From RPQJ01 sp031404015 (GTDB lineage Bacteria; Pseudomonadota; Gammaproteobacteria; Steroidobacterales; Steroidobacteraceae): a stretch of 34,822 nucleotides of DNA. The notes beneath the pieces are model-generated. The model was not told the origin of the DNA and made no database searches. It saw only the letters and a program-made list of their open reading frames with translations. The stretch is taken from positions 1 to 34,822 of the forward strand of contig JANNGT010000126.1 of the NCBI GenBank assembly GCA_031404015.1, given 5' to 3'. Below are positions 24,841 through 33,075 of the stretch, one piece after another (position 1 is the stretch's first letter; every line of letters starts with the position of its first letter). A program made the position numbers and the translations under genes.

Positions 24841-24855
24841 ATAGGCAACGGCTAT
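24841..24855. promoter_or_regulatory. OxyR half-operator at the oxyR promoter
   Basis: ATAG-N7-CTAT, the exact half of the OxyR consensus (ATAG-N7-CTAT-N7-ATAG-N7-CTAT), lies 10 bases before the oxyR start and overlaps the TATTAT -10-like element at 24853-24858. The second half-site positions (24819 and 24830) are poor matches, so only the proximal half is clear. A separate ATAG lies at 24803. The location suits autorepression, the known behaviour of OxyR in several bacteria. Confidence 0.6.
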
Positions 24856-24864
24856 TATTTGCCC

Positions 24865-25767
24865 ATGAATCTGCGAGACCTCAGGTACCTCGTCGCGCTT
24901 GCTGACGAGCGGCACTTCGGCAAGGCGGCGGAGCGGTGCTTCGTGAGTCAGCCCACCCTGTCAGCGCAGGTGCGCAAGCTGGAGGACTACCTCGGCGTGC
25001 CCTTGGTCGAGCGACAGCCCAAGCGCGTTGCATTGACCCCGACGGGGGAAAAAGTCGTGCAGCGGGCGCGGCTGCTGCTGCAGGAAGCCGATGCGATCGT
25101 CGAACTGGCCAAGACAGACCGCGATCCGTTGGCTGGACAGCTCAAGCTCGCGCTCATCCCGACGGTCGGGCCGTACTTGCTGCCGCACGTGGTGGGCAAG
25201 CTGCGGCGCGATCTGCCGCGTCTCAAGCTCATGCTGTACGAATACCAGACCGAGCAACTGATCGATAAGTTGCGCGCCGGCGAAATTGACATGGGGATCC
25301 TCGCTTTGCCAGTCGCGATGGACGGCCTCGAAGCCGCGCCCGTGTACGAAGAGCCGTTCATGCTGGCAGTGCCGGCGTCGCATCCACTAGCCGATCGCGA
25401 CCGCGTCAGGGTCGAGGACATGCGCGGTGAAACGCTGTTGCTGCTCGAGGACGGGCATTGCCTGCGCGACCAGGCGCTCGAAGTCTGCAGCCGCGTGCGC
25501 GTCAGCGAAGAGCAGGACTACCGCGCCACGAGCCTCGAAACGTTGCGACAGATGGTCGCTGCCGGCCACGGCATCACGCTGCTGCCAGAGCTCGCCGCTG
25601 AAGCCTCGGTGGGCACCGCGCGCGGTCTGCGTGTCAAGCCGTTCGCGAAGCCCGCGCCGGGCCGCACGGTCGGCGCGGTCTGGCGCAAGTCAACCACCCG
25701 CACGCCAGCGATCGCCTCGATCGCAGCGACCATCCGCGCGGCAATGAAGGACGGTATGCGCAAATGA
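24865..25767 (+). CDS. oxyR: Hydrogen peroxide sensor OxyR
   Basis: A LysR-family regulator that becomes an activator of catalase, peroxiredoxin and related genes when peroxide oxidises two cysteines to a disulfide. The 300-residue protein has the N-terminal helix-turn-helix (MNLRDLRYLVALADERHFGKAA, FVSQPTLSAQVRKLE) and the diagnostic redox loop GHCLRDQALEVC. Its cysteines fall at 199 and 208, exactly as in the E. coli protein. ATG 24865 begins just after a TATTAT box, so a leaderless transcript is possible. Its stop overlaps the next gene's start as ATGA (25764-25767), so the copper chaperone gene is translationally coupled. Confidence 0.96.
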   Translation: MNLRDLRYLVALADERHFGKAAERCFVSQPTLSAQVRKLEDYLGVPLVERQPKRVALTPTGEKVVQRARLLLQEADAIVELAKTDRDPLAGQLKLALIPTVGPYLLPHVVGKLRRDLPRLKLMLYEYQTEQLIDKLRAGEIDMGILALPVAMDGLEAAPVYEEPFMLAVPASHPLADRDRVRVEDMRGETLLLLEDGHCLRDQALEVCSRVRVSEEQDYRATSLETLRQMVAAGHGITLLPELAAEASVGTARGLRVKPFAKPAPGRTVGAVWRKSTTRTPAIASIAATIRAAMKDGMRK

Positions 25768-26231
25768 TGCGTCCGTTACCGAGGCAGTGGATCGTTGCGG
25801 TGCTGTGCGCCGCCAGTGCGCTTGCGCAGGCGGCCGAACCGCAAGCAGCACGACCGACGGTGCGCGAGGCCTGGGCGCGCGCGACCCCACCGGGAATGTC
25901 GATGGGCGCCGTCTACTTGACGGTTCTGGGTGGCGCGAAGCCCGACCGGCTCGAGAGCGCGACGACGCCACGCGCGGCGACGACGCAGCTGCACGTGGTC
26001 ACCGTCGCAGACGGCATGTCGCGCATGCGCGAAGCCGCAGCCGTCGACGTACCCTCCGGCGCCACGGTCGCGCTTGCGCCTCAAGGCACTCACCTCATGT
26101 TAATTGATCTGACGCAACCGCTCGTGGCGGGCGAGCGCTTCGAACTGACGGTGCGTTTTGCCGCTGCGGGCCAGCAAACGGTGAGCGTGCGCGTGGTCGC
26201 CCCCGGCAACGAGCCGGCCCCGCGACCTTGA
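25764..26231 (+). CDS. PCu(A)C-type periplasmic copper chaperone
   Basis: A 155-residue exported copper-binding protein that delivers Cu(I), typically to the Cu(A) or Cu(B) centre of cytochrome oxidase. A signal peptide (about 1-23) precedes a beta-sandwich domain. The metal motif H77-x10-M88-x21-H110-x-M112 is intact and exactly spaced. The start overlaps the oxyR stop by four bases; a second ATG follows immediately at 25767. Coupling with oxyR hints that copper handling and peroxide stress are linked here. No SCO/SenC gene is adjacent. A Pro-rich tail ends the protein. Confidence 0.93.
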   Translation: MMRPLPRQWIVAVLCAASALAQAAEPQAARPTVREAWARATPPGMSMGAVYLTVLGGAKPDRLESATTPRAATTQLHVVTVADGMSRMREAAAVDVPSGATVALAPQGTHLMLIDLTQPLVAGERFELTVRFAAAGQQTVSVRVVAPGNEPAPRP

Positions 26232-26256
26232 GCGTGACCGCGCCCAGCAGGCCGCT

Positions 26257-29200
26257 GTGAGCGGATCGGGTATCGCCCTGCCGGTCCATCGCCTGCACGA
26301 CGAGGAGATCGAGCGCCTGCTCGCTACGGGCGAACGGCGCGCCGAACTCACCGCGCTGTTTGGCGAACAGGGCTATCGTGAACTGAGCGCCCTCGCTCGG
26401 CGCGCCGCCGGGAAGCGCGGCAACGCCGGCCCGCGCGTCTACCTGTTGCCGGGACTCATGGGTTCACGCCTCGGCTCGCGCGGCGTGCTGCTCGACGACG
26501 TGCTGTGGCTCGACCTCGTCGAAATCGCGGCAGGACACCTGACGCGACTGGCGTTGCCAGCCGGGTCGCGCCTCGTTGCGCTGGGCGTAATGCTGCTCAA
26601 CGCGCTCAAGCTCAAGTTGTCGCTGAAGATCGCCGGCTTTGACATCCACACGCATGCCTACGACTGGCGCCAGAGTGTCGGCCAGCTGGCGACCGAGCTC
26701 AACGCGCGCATAGAAGCGGAAAGCGGCGATGCGAACGTCCTGCTGGTGGGTCACAGCATGGGTGGCCTGGTCGCGCGCGTCGCGCTTGGCCGGCAAACCC
26801 GGGAACGGATCACGCGCATCGTGCAGCTCGGCGCGCCGAATCATGGCTCGTTTGCGCCAGTGCTGGCGCTGCGCGGCCTCTATCCATCGGTACGCAAGCT
26901 CGCCGCGATCGATCGACGGCACACGGCCGAGGAACTCGCGCGGATCATTTTCCGCACGCTGCCTGCGTTGCACGAGTTGCTGCCGGATCCCCTGCTCGCG
27001 GGTGGCGAGGATTTGTTCAGCCCCACCGCCTGGCCGGACGACGCATTGCGCCCGAGCGCGGCGTTGCTCGCTGCCGCGCGCAAGGAAAGGGCGCAGTGGC
27101 CCGCCCTGGACGAACGCTGCCTGCACATAGCGGGCGTGCGGCAGGACACGGTCACCTCGCTGCAATTGACAGGGTCGACATTCGAGTTCGGTGTCTCGCC
27201 CCAGGGCGACGGCACCGTACCCCTGTCACTTGCGGTGCGGCCCGGCGAGCACGCATGGTACGTCGGCGAGAAGCACGGCGGCTTGCCGAACAACGGCCGT
27301 GTCATAGCAGCAGTCGTCGACCTGTTGCGCGATGGCACCACGAAGCGTCTGGCTGCGAACGCAAGTCGTGTCCGCTCGTCGGAAACACGTCGTGTGACGG
27401 AAGGCACTCTGCGGCGGGTGGCGCCGCACAAGGTGCGTTGGCAGCAGCTTTCGCCCGACGCCCGTCGCCGCCTGCTCGAGCCGGTGGTGTCGCCGGAATT
27501 CCACTTCGCCGTCCAGCACGGCGCGCTGGAACGTGCAGGCCCCGACGCGCCGACACTTCCGCCGCACACTGCGATAGAGACCGTCGCTCGGACGACGAAG
27601 CGCACGCTTGAGATTCGGCTGGTCCACGGCAGCATCGTCGAGGCCAATGCGCGTGCGTTGGTCCTCGGCGTGTTCCGTGATGTCGACCCGACCGGACCCG
27701 CTGCTGCCGTGGACGCGGCGCTCGACGGCGCAATCCGCGAGTTTACGCTGCGCAGGATGTTCGCTGCGCAACTCGGCCAGGTTTTCGTGATGCCGGTGCC
27801 ACGCGATCGGTTGCTCGCGGAGTTCGTGCTGTTCGCAGGCCTGGGGAGGTTTGATGATTTTGGTACGGAAGCGCCCGCATTTGTCGCCGAAAACATCGTG
27901 CGTACATTCGCGCGCACGGAAGTCGAAGACTTCGCCACCGTGTTGTTCGGCGCGGGGTCGGGTGTGCCGGTCGCAATGGCGCTCGAGCAGCAGCTGCGCG
28001 GTTTCGTCGCGGGCCTGCAACATGCCGATCCCGCCGGCGTGGTCCGCCGCATCACGATCTGTGAAATCGAGCCGCGCAAGTACGCTGCGCTCGTGCGCAC
28101 CGCGCGTGACTTCGCAGCGCGCATGGAGGATGCCGACATCGCTTTGCTCGTCGATGAGGTCGCCGTCACCAGCGTCAATGTCACGCGACCGCGTCGTGGT
28201 GCGGCTGCGCCGTCCGCGCACGATCCGGTCTACCTGCTGGTATCGATGGCAGCCGCCGGACGCCACGACCTGGAATGCCGTGCGTCGCTGCTGACCGCCG
28301 GCGCGAAAGCCGCCGTGCTCAGCGGCACGATGACGGTGCGTCGTGCAGAGATGCTGCAGCAGATCGAGTCGCTCGAAAGCGGCGCGGCCACGAGTCGCGA
28401 CCTGGCCCAGATCGGCGACACCCTCGCCCGGACCCTCCTGCCGGCCACCGTGCGCGAGGGCCTCGAAGCGATGCACGCGCGGCCTCTGGTGCTGGTGCAC
28501 GATCGGGAGTCTTCGCGCGTGCCGTGGGAAGTGCTGCGGATCGGTACCCTGCACCCCGCACTCGAGAGTGGGCTCAGCCGGCGCTATGCGAGCGACGCGC
28601 TTTCGGTGGCGCGCTGGCGTGAAGACCGCACCGCAGGCGAGCCCTTGCGCGTGCTGCTGGTGGTGGATCCGACACGCGACCTGCCAGGCGCGGCGGTCGA
28701 GGGCGATGCGATCAAGCAGTTGCTTGCGCGGCGTAATGTCACGTTCGATCTGCTCGCGGGCCGCGACGCCAAGCGCAGTCGCATCGTAGCCGCGCTCGGC
28801 ACGGGCGCGTTCGACGTGCTGCACTTCGCCGGGCACGCGTTTTTCGACGCTCGCGAGCCCCACAACGGCGGGCTCGTGTGCGACGGCAGGGAGACACTTC
28901 GCGCCGAGCACCTGGCAAACGTCGGCGTACTGCCGGCGCTGGTATTCTGCAACGCGTGCGAAGCGGCGCGCGTGCGCAAGCCGGCGCGAGCCATGGCTCC
29001 ACGAGGCCCCACATTGGGGTTGCAGCGGTCGATGACAGGCATCGCCGAAGGATTTCTGGCCGGCGGCGTCGCCAATTTCGTTGGCACGCATTGGCCTGTT
29101 GGCGACGAATCCGCCTTCGGCTTTTCGCAGCGACTGTACGACTCGTTGCTGCAGGGCGAACGCCTCGGCGAGGCCGTGCTGGCGGGCCGGCAACAACTGC

Positions 29201-29277
29201 ACGCAATACCCAGCGTCGACTGGGCCGACTACGTGCACTACGGCAACCCGGACTTCCGGCTTGCCGGCATTTCGTGA
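26257..29277 (+). CDS. Lipase-like hydrolase fused to an M17-N/macro-like domain and a CHAT protease domain
   Basis: A 1006-residue soluble protein with no signal peptide. Residues about 58-360 form an alpha/beta hydrolase of the PGAP1/LCAT kind: oxyanion segment YLLPGLMGS, nucleophile Ser167 in GHSMGG, Asp318 in GDGTVP and His340 in KHGGLPNN, a plausible full triad. Residues about 448-640 look like the N-terminal domain of M17 aminopeptidases (a macro-like fold): ARALVLGVFRDVDPTGPAAAVDAAL, PVPRDRL, VLFAGLGRFDDF; the M17 catalytic domain is absent. Residues about 720-1003 are a CHAT caspase-like domain with PWEVLRI, His860 in HFAGHA, Cys901 in FCNACEA and the closing VHYGNPDF. The GTG start at 26257 follows the copper chaperone by 25 bases. 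Function is unknown; a proteolysis-controlled lipase, or a protease controlled by ligand binding, are the obvious ideas. Confidence 0.85.
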   Translation: MSGSGIALPVHRLHDEEIERLLATGERRAELTALFGEQGYRELSALARRAAGKRGNAGPRVYLLPGLMGSRLGSRGVLLDDVLWLDLVEIAAGHLTRLALPAGSRLVALGVMLLNALKLKLSLKIAGFDIHTHAYDWRQSVGQLATELNARIEAESGDANVLLVGHSMGGLVARVALGRQTRERITRIVQLGAPNHGSFAPVLALRGLYPSVRKLAAIDRRHTAEELARIIFRTLPALHELLPDPLLAGGEDLFSPTAWPDDALRPSAALLAAARKERAQWPALDERCLHIAGVRQDTVTSLQLTGSTFEFGVSPQGDGTVPLSLAVRPGEHAWYVGEKHGGLPNNGRVIAAVVDLLRDGTTKRLAANASRVRSSETRRVTEGTLRRVAPHKVRWQQLSPDARRRLLEPVVSPEFHFAVQHGALERAGPDAPTLPPHTAIETVARTTKRTLEIRLVHGSIVEANARALVLGVFRDVDPTGPAAAVDAALDGAIREFTLRRMFAAQLGQVFVMPVPRDRLLAEFVLFAGLGRFDDFGTEAPAFVAENIVRTFARTEVEDFATVLFGAGSGVPVAMALEQQLRGFVAGLQHADPAGVVRRITICEIEPRKYAALVRTARDFAARMEDADIALLVDEVAVTSVNVTRPRRGAAAPSAHDPVYLLVSMAAAGRHDLECRASLLTAGAKAAVLSGTMTVRRAEMLQQIESLESGAATSRDLAQIGDTLARTLLPATVREGLEAMHARPLVLVHDRESSRVPWEVLRIGTLHPALESGLSRRYASDALSVARWREDRTAGEPLRVLLVVDPTRDLPGAAVEGDAIKQLLARRNVTFDLLAGRDAKRSRIVAALGTGAFDVLHFAGHAFFDAREPHNGGLVCDGRETLRAEHLANVGVLPALVFCNACEAARVRKPARAMAPRGPTLGLQRSMTGIAEGFLAGGVANFVGTHWPVGDESAFGFSQRLYDSLLQGERLGEAVLAGRQQLHAIPSVDWADYVHYGNPDFRLAGIS

Positions 29278-29309
29278 CCTGGTGCACGTTTCCGATTGAG
29301 ATCGGCGCG

Positions 29310-29331
29310 AGCGGGGTCGGCCGACCCCGCT
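29310..29331. terminator. GC-rich perfect palindrome after the CHAT gene
   Basis: A 22-base perfect palindrome with AGCGGGGTCG arms lies 33 bases after the CHAT stop and before the pilus promoter region. No U-tract follows. It could fold as a hairpin that ends the oxyR-copper chaperone-CHAT transcript, or serve as a binding site. Confidence 0.55.
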
Positions 29332-29355
29332 GAAACTTGAGACGCATTGCCATCG

Positions 29356-29386
29356 TTTGCATCCATTCTGGTGGGGCTTATGCAAA
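29356..29386. promoter_or_regulatory. TTTGCAT-N17-ATGCAAA element upstream of the pilus genes
   Basis: An inverted repeat with seven-base arms spaced by 17 bases lies 95 bases before the first pilin start. It coincides with a possible promoter: -35 TTGCAT (29357-29362), a 16-base spacer and -10-like TATGCA (29379-29384). A regulator bound here would cover RNA polymerase contacts. Sequence pattern only. Confidence 0.4.
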
Positions 29387-29439
29387 ATGACGGCTGCATC
29401 ACGGTTCGCTTCCCTGCAGATCTGAAGAATCGTCGCTCA

Positions 29440-29456
29440 CACGACACCCGGTCGTG
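29440..29456 (+). other. Leader hairpin before the major pilin
   Basis: CACGAC and GTCGTG form a six-base-pair stem with a five-base loop, ending about 15 bases before the AAAGGA ribosome binding site of the pilin gene. It would lie in the 5' untranslated region and might affect stability or translation. Confidence 0.35.
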
Positions 29457-29480
29457 CAGAAGCAACACAAAGGACGATTC

Positions 29481-29984
29481 ATGCGTAAGAACAATCTGCT
29501 GCTCGCCGTTGCGGGCACCCTCCTGATTGCGTCGGGCACGGCCGGCGCAGCGATACGACAGACGACGTTCGGCGTCAGCGCCGTGGTCAACCCGAACTGC
29601 CTGGTGAGCGCGCAGGCGCTGGCCTTCGGCGGTTACGACGGCACGGCGGCCAAGACTGGCACCTCGAATATCACGGTGCGCTGCTCGACCGGCACGACGT
29701 ACGCAGTGTCGCTGAGTTCAGGTGGCGGTACGTTCGCGCAGCGCCTGCTGAGCGGCAGCGGTGTCAACTCGCTGCAGTACAACCTGTTCACGACGTTGGC
29801 GGCGTCCACGATCTGGGGTGACGGCACGCCTGGCACCGCCACGGTCCCGGGCTTGGGTGCCGGCATGGCGTCAGGCAGCGCACAGACGCACACAGTGTTC
29901 GGCGAGTTGCCGGACAACGCGTTCAACCAGGGCGCGCCGTCGGGCAACTACAACGACACGATCACGGTCACGGTCACGTACTGA
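29481..29984 (+). CDS. Csu-type major pilin (spore coat U domain)
   Basis: A 167-residue exported subunit of an archaic chaperone-usher pilus. A signal peptide (about 1-24, LLLAVAGTLLIASGTAGA) is followed by the SCPU fold: a first Cys in NPNCLVSA, a second in ITVRCSTGTTYAVSLS, QYNLFT, HTVFGELP and the terminal GNYNDTITVTVTY, all hallmarks of CsuA/B. Two cysteines should form the conserved disulfide. ATG 29481 is chosen over an in-frame TTG at 29454 because AAAGGA lies just upstream and the signal peptide fits. It leads a four-gene set and is expected to be the most abundant subunit. Such pili mediate attachment and biofilm formation in Acinetobacter and relatives. Confidence 0.9.
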   Translation: MRKNNLLLAVAGTLLIASGTAGAAIRQTTFGVSAVVNPNCLVSAQALAFGGYDGTAAKTGTSNITVRCSTGTTYAVSLSSGGGTFAQRLLSGSGVNSLQYNLFTTLAASTIWGDGTPGTATVPGLGAGMASGSAQTHTVFGELPDNAFNQGAPSGNYNDTITVTVTY

Positions 29985-29991
29985 GCGTCCC

Positions 29992-30756
29992 GTGCAGGCG
30001 AGCAAGTTCCTACCCGCAGTGGCCGGCCTTACAGCGCTGTTAGCGCTGTCGGCGCCGGTACTGGCGGGTTCGTTCTCGATCTCGCCATTGCGTGTCGACT
30101 TCACTGCGACGGCGGGCACGGCTGCCCTCACCGTCCGCAACGAGGACGCCACGCCGGTCGTGATTCAGACCCAGGGATTGGGGTGGTCGCAGGAGGGCGG
30201 GCAGGATGCCTTGAGCCCTTCCCGCGACCTGCTGATATCGCCCGCCGTCTTCACGCTGCAGCCGGGCGGCTCGCAGTTGATCCGCGTGGCGCTCCGCCGC
30301 AACGTCGATCCGACGCGCGAGCTCTCTTACCGCCTGATCGTGCAGGAAGTGCCGCAGGCGGCCAGCCCGGATTTCACCGGGCTGCAGGTCGCGCTCAAGC
30401 TGAGCGTACCGATCTTCGTAGCGCCGACCGCGCCTGCCGAACCGCAAGTCTCGTGGGCCGCCATGCGCGGCGCGGACGGCAACCTGTCCGTCACTGCGCG
30501 CAACGACGGCGCGGCTCACGAACGCATCCTCCGTTTTTCCTTGAAGACCGCCGACGGCACCACGACGGTGCTCGAACAACCGGGGCTCAGCTACGTGCTG
30601 GCCGGTGCGGTCCGCCAGTGGTCATTCGACGACAAGAACAACATCCGTCCGAATGCGCAGTCCACGGCCAGCCCCGGGATGGCTGGTCCGTATCGGTTGG
30701 AGGGAACCACCGATCGAGGCTCGTTCGCGACGGAGTTGGCGCTCACGGCAGATTGA
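29992..30756 (+). CDS. Periplasmic pilus chaperone (CsuC-like)
   Basis: An immunoglobulin-like PapD-family chaperone, 254 residues, that folds Csu subunits by donor-strand complementation. The GTG at 29992 starts a signal peptide (about 1-22, ending ALSAPVLA) followed by FSISPLRVDFTATAGTAALTVRNED, the G1-like segment LQPGGSQLIRVALRR and YRLIVQEVP, typical of the archaic group. Residues 150-250 make the second Ig domain. The start lies eight bases after the pilin stop with a weak ribosome binding site, so translation may depend on coupling. The usher gene begins four bases after its stop. Confidence 0.88.
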   Translation: MQASKFLPAVAGLTALLALSAPVLAGSFSISPLRVDFTATAGTAALTVRNEDATPVVIQTQGLGWSQEGGQDALSPSRDLLISPAVFTLQPGGSQLIRVALRRNVDPTRELSYRLIVQEVPQAASPDFTGLQVALKLSVPIFVAPTAPAEPQVSWAAMRGADGNLSVTARNDGAAHERILRFSLKTADGTTTVLEQPGLSYVLAGAVRQWSFDDKNNIRPNAQSTASPGMAGPYRLEGTTDRGSFATELALTAD

Positions 30757-30759
30757 GCC

Positions 30760-33075
30760 ATGCGCTTGCGCAGTTGCATCACCGCAATCCTGCTGCTGTC
30801 AGCCGGAACGCACGCGCTGGCCGCGCAAGGCCCTGAGTCGGCGACCGCCGAACCGTTCGCGGAAGCAATCGTCGAACTGCACATCAACGAACAGGCCGCA
30901 CCGACGACGCTGGTCGTGCGTCGCGATGTCGACGGCACCTTGTTGCTGCGCGCCGAAGACTTGCCGGGACTTCGCCTCAAGACGCCTGCGCGCGGCGCCA
31001 GGCTCGTGAACGGGGAACGCTACTACCGCCTCGGCCCGGAGATGGGCGCCGTGGTGGCCTTCGACGAATCCACGATGACCGGCTGGGTCGCGCTGCCCGC
31101 GAAATCATTCCTGCCGACACAACGCTCGACGTCGGCGGCAGACGCGCCGCGAGCGACGCGCACGGGCCCGGGCGGTTTCATCAACTATGACGTTTCGGCC
31201 GAGCAGGCAAGCGGCCGCAAGCAGGGCGGTGGCTTCGTCGAACTCGGGCTGTTCGGCAACCAGGGCGTGCTGACCAACACGATGGTCGCGCGCTACGACG
31301 CAGATGCAGGCGACGTCGCCCGGCTCGACTCGACCTGGACCCGCGATTTTCCCGACCGGATGGCGACGCTGCGCGTGGGCGACTCGATTTCCACGCCGGG
31401 TCCATGGGGCCGCGCCGTGCGCTTCGGCGGCCTGCAATTCGGCACGAACTTCAGCACCCAGCCGATGCTCGTCACGACACCGCTGCTCGCGGCCCAGGGC
31501 GAGGCCGTCGTGCCCTCCACGGTGGACGTCTTCGTGAACGGCCGGCCGATCGCCAGCGAACAGGTGCCGCCGGGCCCGTTCTCGATCGACCGCTTGCCGG
31601 TGCTGACCGGCGGCGGGCAACTGCAGGTCGTGATCACGGACGCGCTCGGGCGCCAGCAGGTGCTGACCCAGCCTTACTACTCGGGCACCTCGCTGCTGCG
31701 CGAGGACCTCGCCGAGTATTCGGTCGAACTCGGCAGCGTCCGCGAAGACTACGGTTCGCGCAACTTCGGCTACGGCGACCTGGTCGGCGTCGCGTCGTAT
31801 CGCCGCGGCCTCACCGACACGTTGACTGCGGGCACGCGCGCCGAAGCGCAGGCCAACGGCATCTATGCACTCGGCGCCGACGCCGCCTGGCAGGCCGGCT
31901 ACGTCGGCATCCTGACCGCGCAGCTCGCCGCGGGCGGCGACGACGACGGCGCAGGGTTCCTGTCCGGGCTGGGCGTCGAACACAGCGGCCAACGCTTCAG
32001 CGTCTTCGCGCAGACCCAGTATGCGAGTCGCTCGTTCGTGCAGACCGGCATGGCCGGATTGCCCTACACGCCCCGTCAGCGGACGTTCGGCGGCCTCGGC
32101 TTCAATTTCGGCGCCTATGGCAACGCGCAGGTCGCCTACGGCCTGCAAAGCTACTATGACAGCGAGACGGTCAAGACTGTCGGCGTCAATTACTCCATTG
32201 CGCTGGGCATGCTCGGGTATCTGGGCCTGTACGCGTCGCACACCGCGGCGACCGAGAGCGATACCAACGTGCTGCTGACGTGGACGCTCTCGCTCGGTGA
32301 CCGCCGTACGGTGAGCACCTCGCTGCAGCAATCCTCCGCGCGCGAAGACTTCGGCGGCGGCTTCCAGGGCAATGTCACGTTGCAGCGGGACCTGCCGGCG
32401 GGCAGCGGCCTCGGTTACCGGATGGCGCTGTCGACGGCGGACGAGCAGGACGCCTACGTCGCGTACCAGGGCAGCGCGGGAACTGCATCGGTCGACTACT
32501 CGCGTCGCAACGGCGACTCCGGTGTGCGCATCGGCGCGACCGGTGGACTCGCGATCACCGCCGCGGGCGTGATGCCGGCGCGGCAGTTGAACGAGAGTTT
32601 TGCGGTCGTGCAGGTGGCGGACTACGCCGGGCTCACCGTCTATGCGGACAACCAGCCGGTCGGGCGCACCGACAAGCATGGCCGCGTGCTGATCGAAGCA
32701 CTGCGTCCGTACCAGCGCAACGAGATCAGCGTCGACCCGACCCAGGTGCCCATGGACGGCAGCCTGTCGCAATCGGTGATCGGAGTGACTCCGGCGTATC
32801 GCAGCGGCGCCCTGGTGCGCTTTCCCGTGGAACGGGCCCTGGCTGCGACCATGCGGGTCGTGCAGGCGAGCGGCGAACCGGTACCCGCAGGCGCCAGTGC
32901 CGAACTCGGCGCTGTGGCCTTCCCAGTCGCACTCGACGGCCTGCTGTACGTGGAGGGATTGCGCGAAGCGACCCGCGTGCGTGTCTCCTGGCAGGGCGGC
33001 CAGTGCTCGTTTGAAGCGCGCCGTCCCGCCGGCAACGACCCGGTGCCCGACCTGGGGAACGTGCCGTGCAGATAG
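30760..33075 (+). CDS. Outer-membrane usher (CsuD-like)
   Basis: A 771-residue outer-membrane pore that receives chaperone-subunit complexes and assembles the pilus. A signal peptide (about 1-22) precedes an N-terminal domain (AIVELHINEQAAPTTLVV, LRAEDLPGLRL), then a large beta-barrel interrupted by a plug-like stretch (VDVFVNGRPIASEQVPPGPFSIDRLPVLTGGGQLQVVI). C-terminal domains carry AGLTVYADNQPVGRTDKHGRVLIEALRPYQRNEISVDP and the close CSFEARRP. The order and the PYQRNEISVDP segment are characteristic of usher families. The last ten bases overlap the GTG start of the tip-subunit gene. Confidence 0.92.
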   Translation: MRLRSCITAILLLSAGTHALAAQGPESATAEPFAEAIVELHINEQAAPTTLVVRRDVDGTLLLRAEDLPGLRLKTPARGARLVNGERYYRLGPEMGAVVAFDESTMTGWVALPAKSFLPTQRSTSAADAPRATRTGPGGFINYDVSAEQASGRKQGGGFVELGLFGNQGVLTNTMVARYDADAGDVARLDSTWTRDFPDRMATLRVGDSISTPGPWGRAVRFGGLQFGTNFSTQPMLVTTPLLAAQGEAVVPSTVDVFVNGRPIASEQVPPGPFSIDRLPVLTGGGQLQVVITDALGRQQVLTQPYYSGTSLLREDLAEYSVELGSVREDYGSRNFGYGDLVGVASYRRGLTDTLTAGTRAEAQANGIYALGADAAWQAGYVGILTAQLAAGGDDDGAGFLSGLGVEHSGQRFSVFAQTQYASRSFVQTGMAGLPYTPRQRTFGGLGFNFGAYGNAQVAYGLQSYYDSETVKTVGVNYSIALGMLGYLGLYASHTAATESDTNVLLTWTLSLGDRRTVSTSLQQSSAREDFGGGFQGNVTLQRDLPAGSGLGYRMALSTADEQDAYVAYQGSAGTASVDYSRRNGDSGVRIGATGGLAITAAGVMPARQLNESFAVVQVADYAGLTVYADNQPVGRTDKHGRVLIEALRPYQRNEISVDPTQVPMDGSLSQSVIGVTPAYRSGALVRFPVERALAATMRVVQASGEPVPAGASAELGAVAFPVALDGLLYVEGLREATRVRVSWQGGQCSFEARRPAGNDPVPDLGNVPCR

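Noticed and set aside
27226..29385. 719-codon open frame on the minus strand opposite the CHAT gene
   Set aside because: High GC content gives long antisense frames. The product shows no recognisable domain, and the sense strand has intact catalytic motifs over the same span.
29278..29480. Cyclic di-GMP riboswitch before the pilus genes
   Set aside because: The region has hairpins, but I could not match the conserved GEMM core bases or its paired stems.
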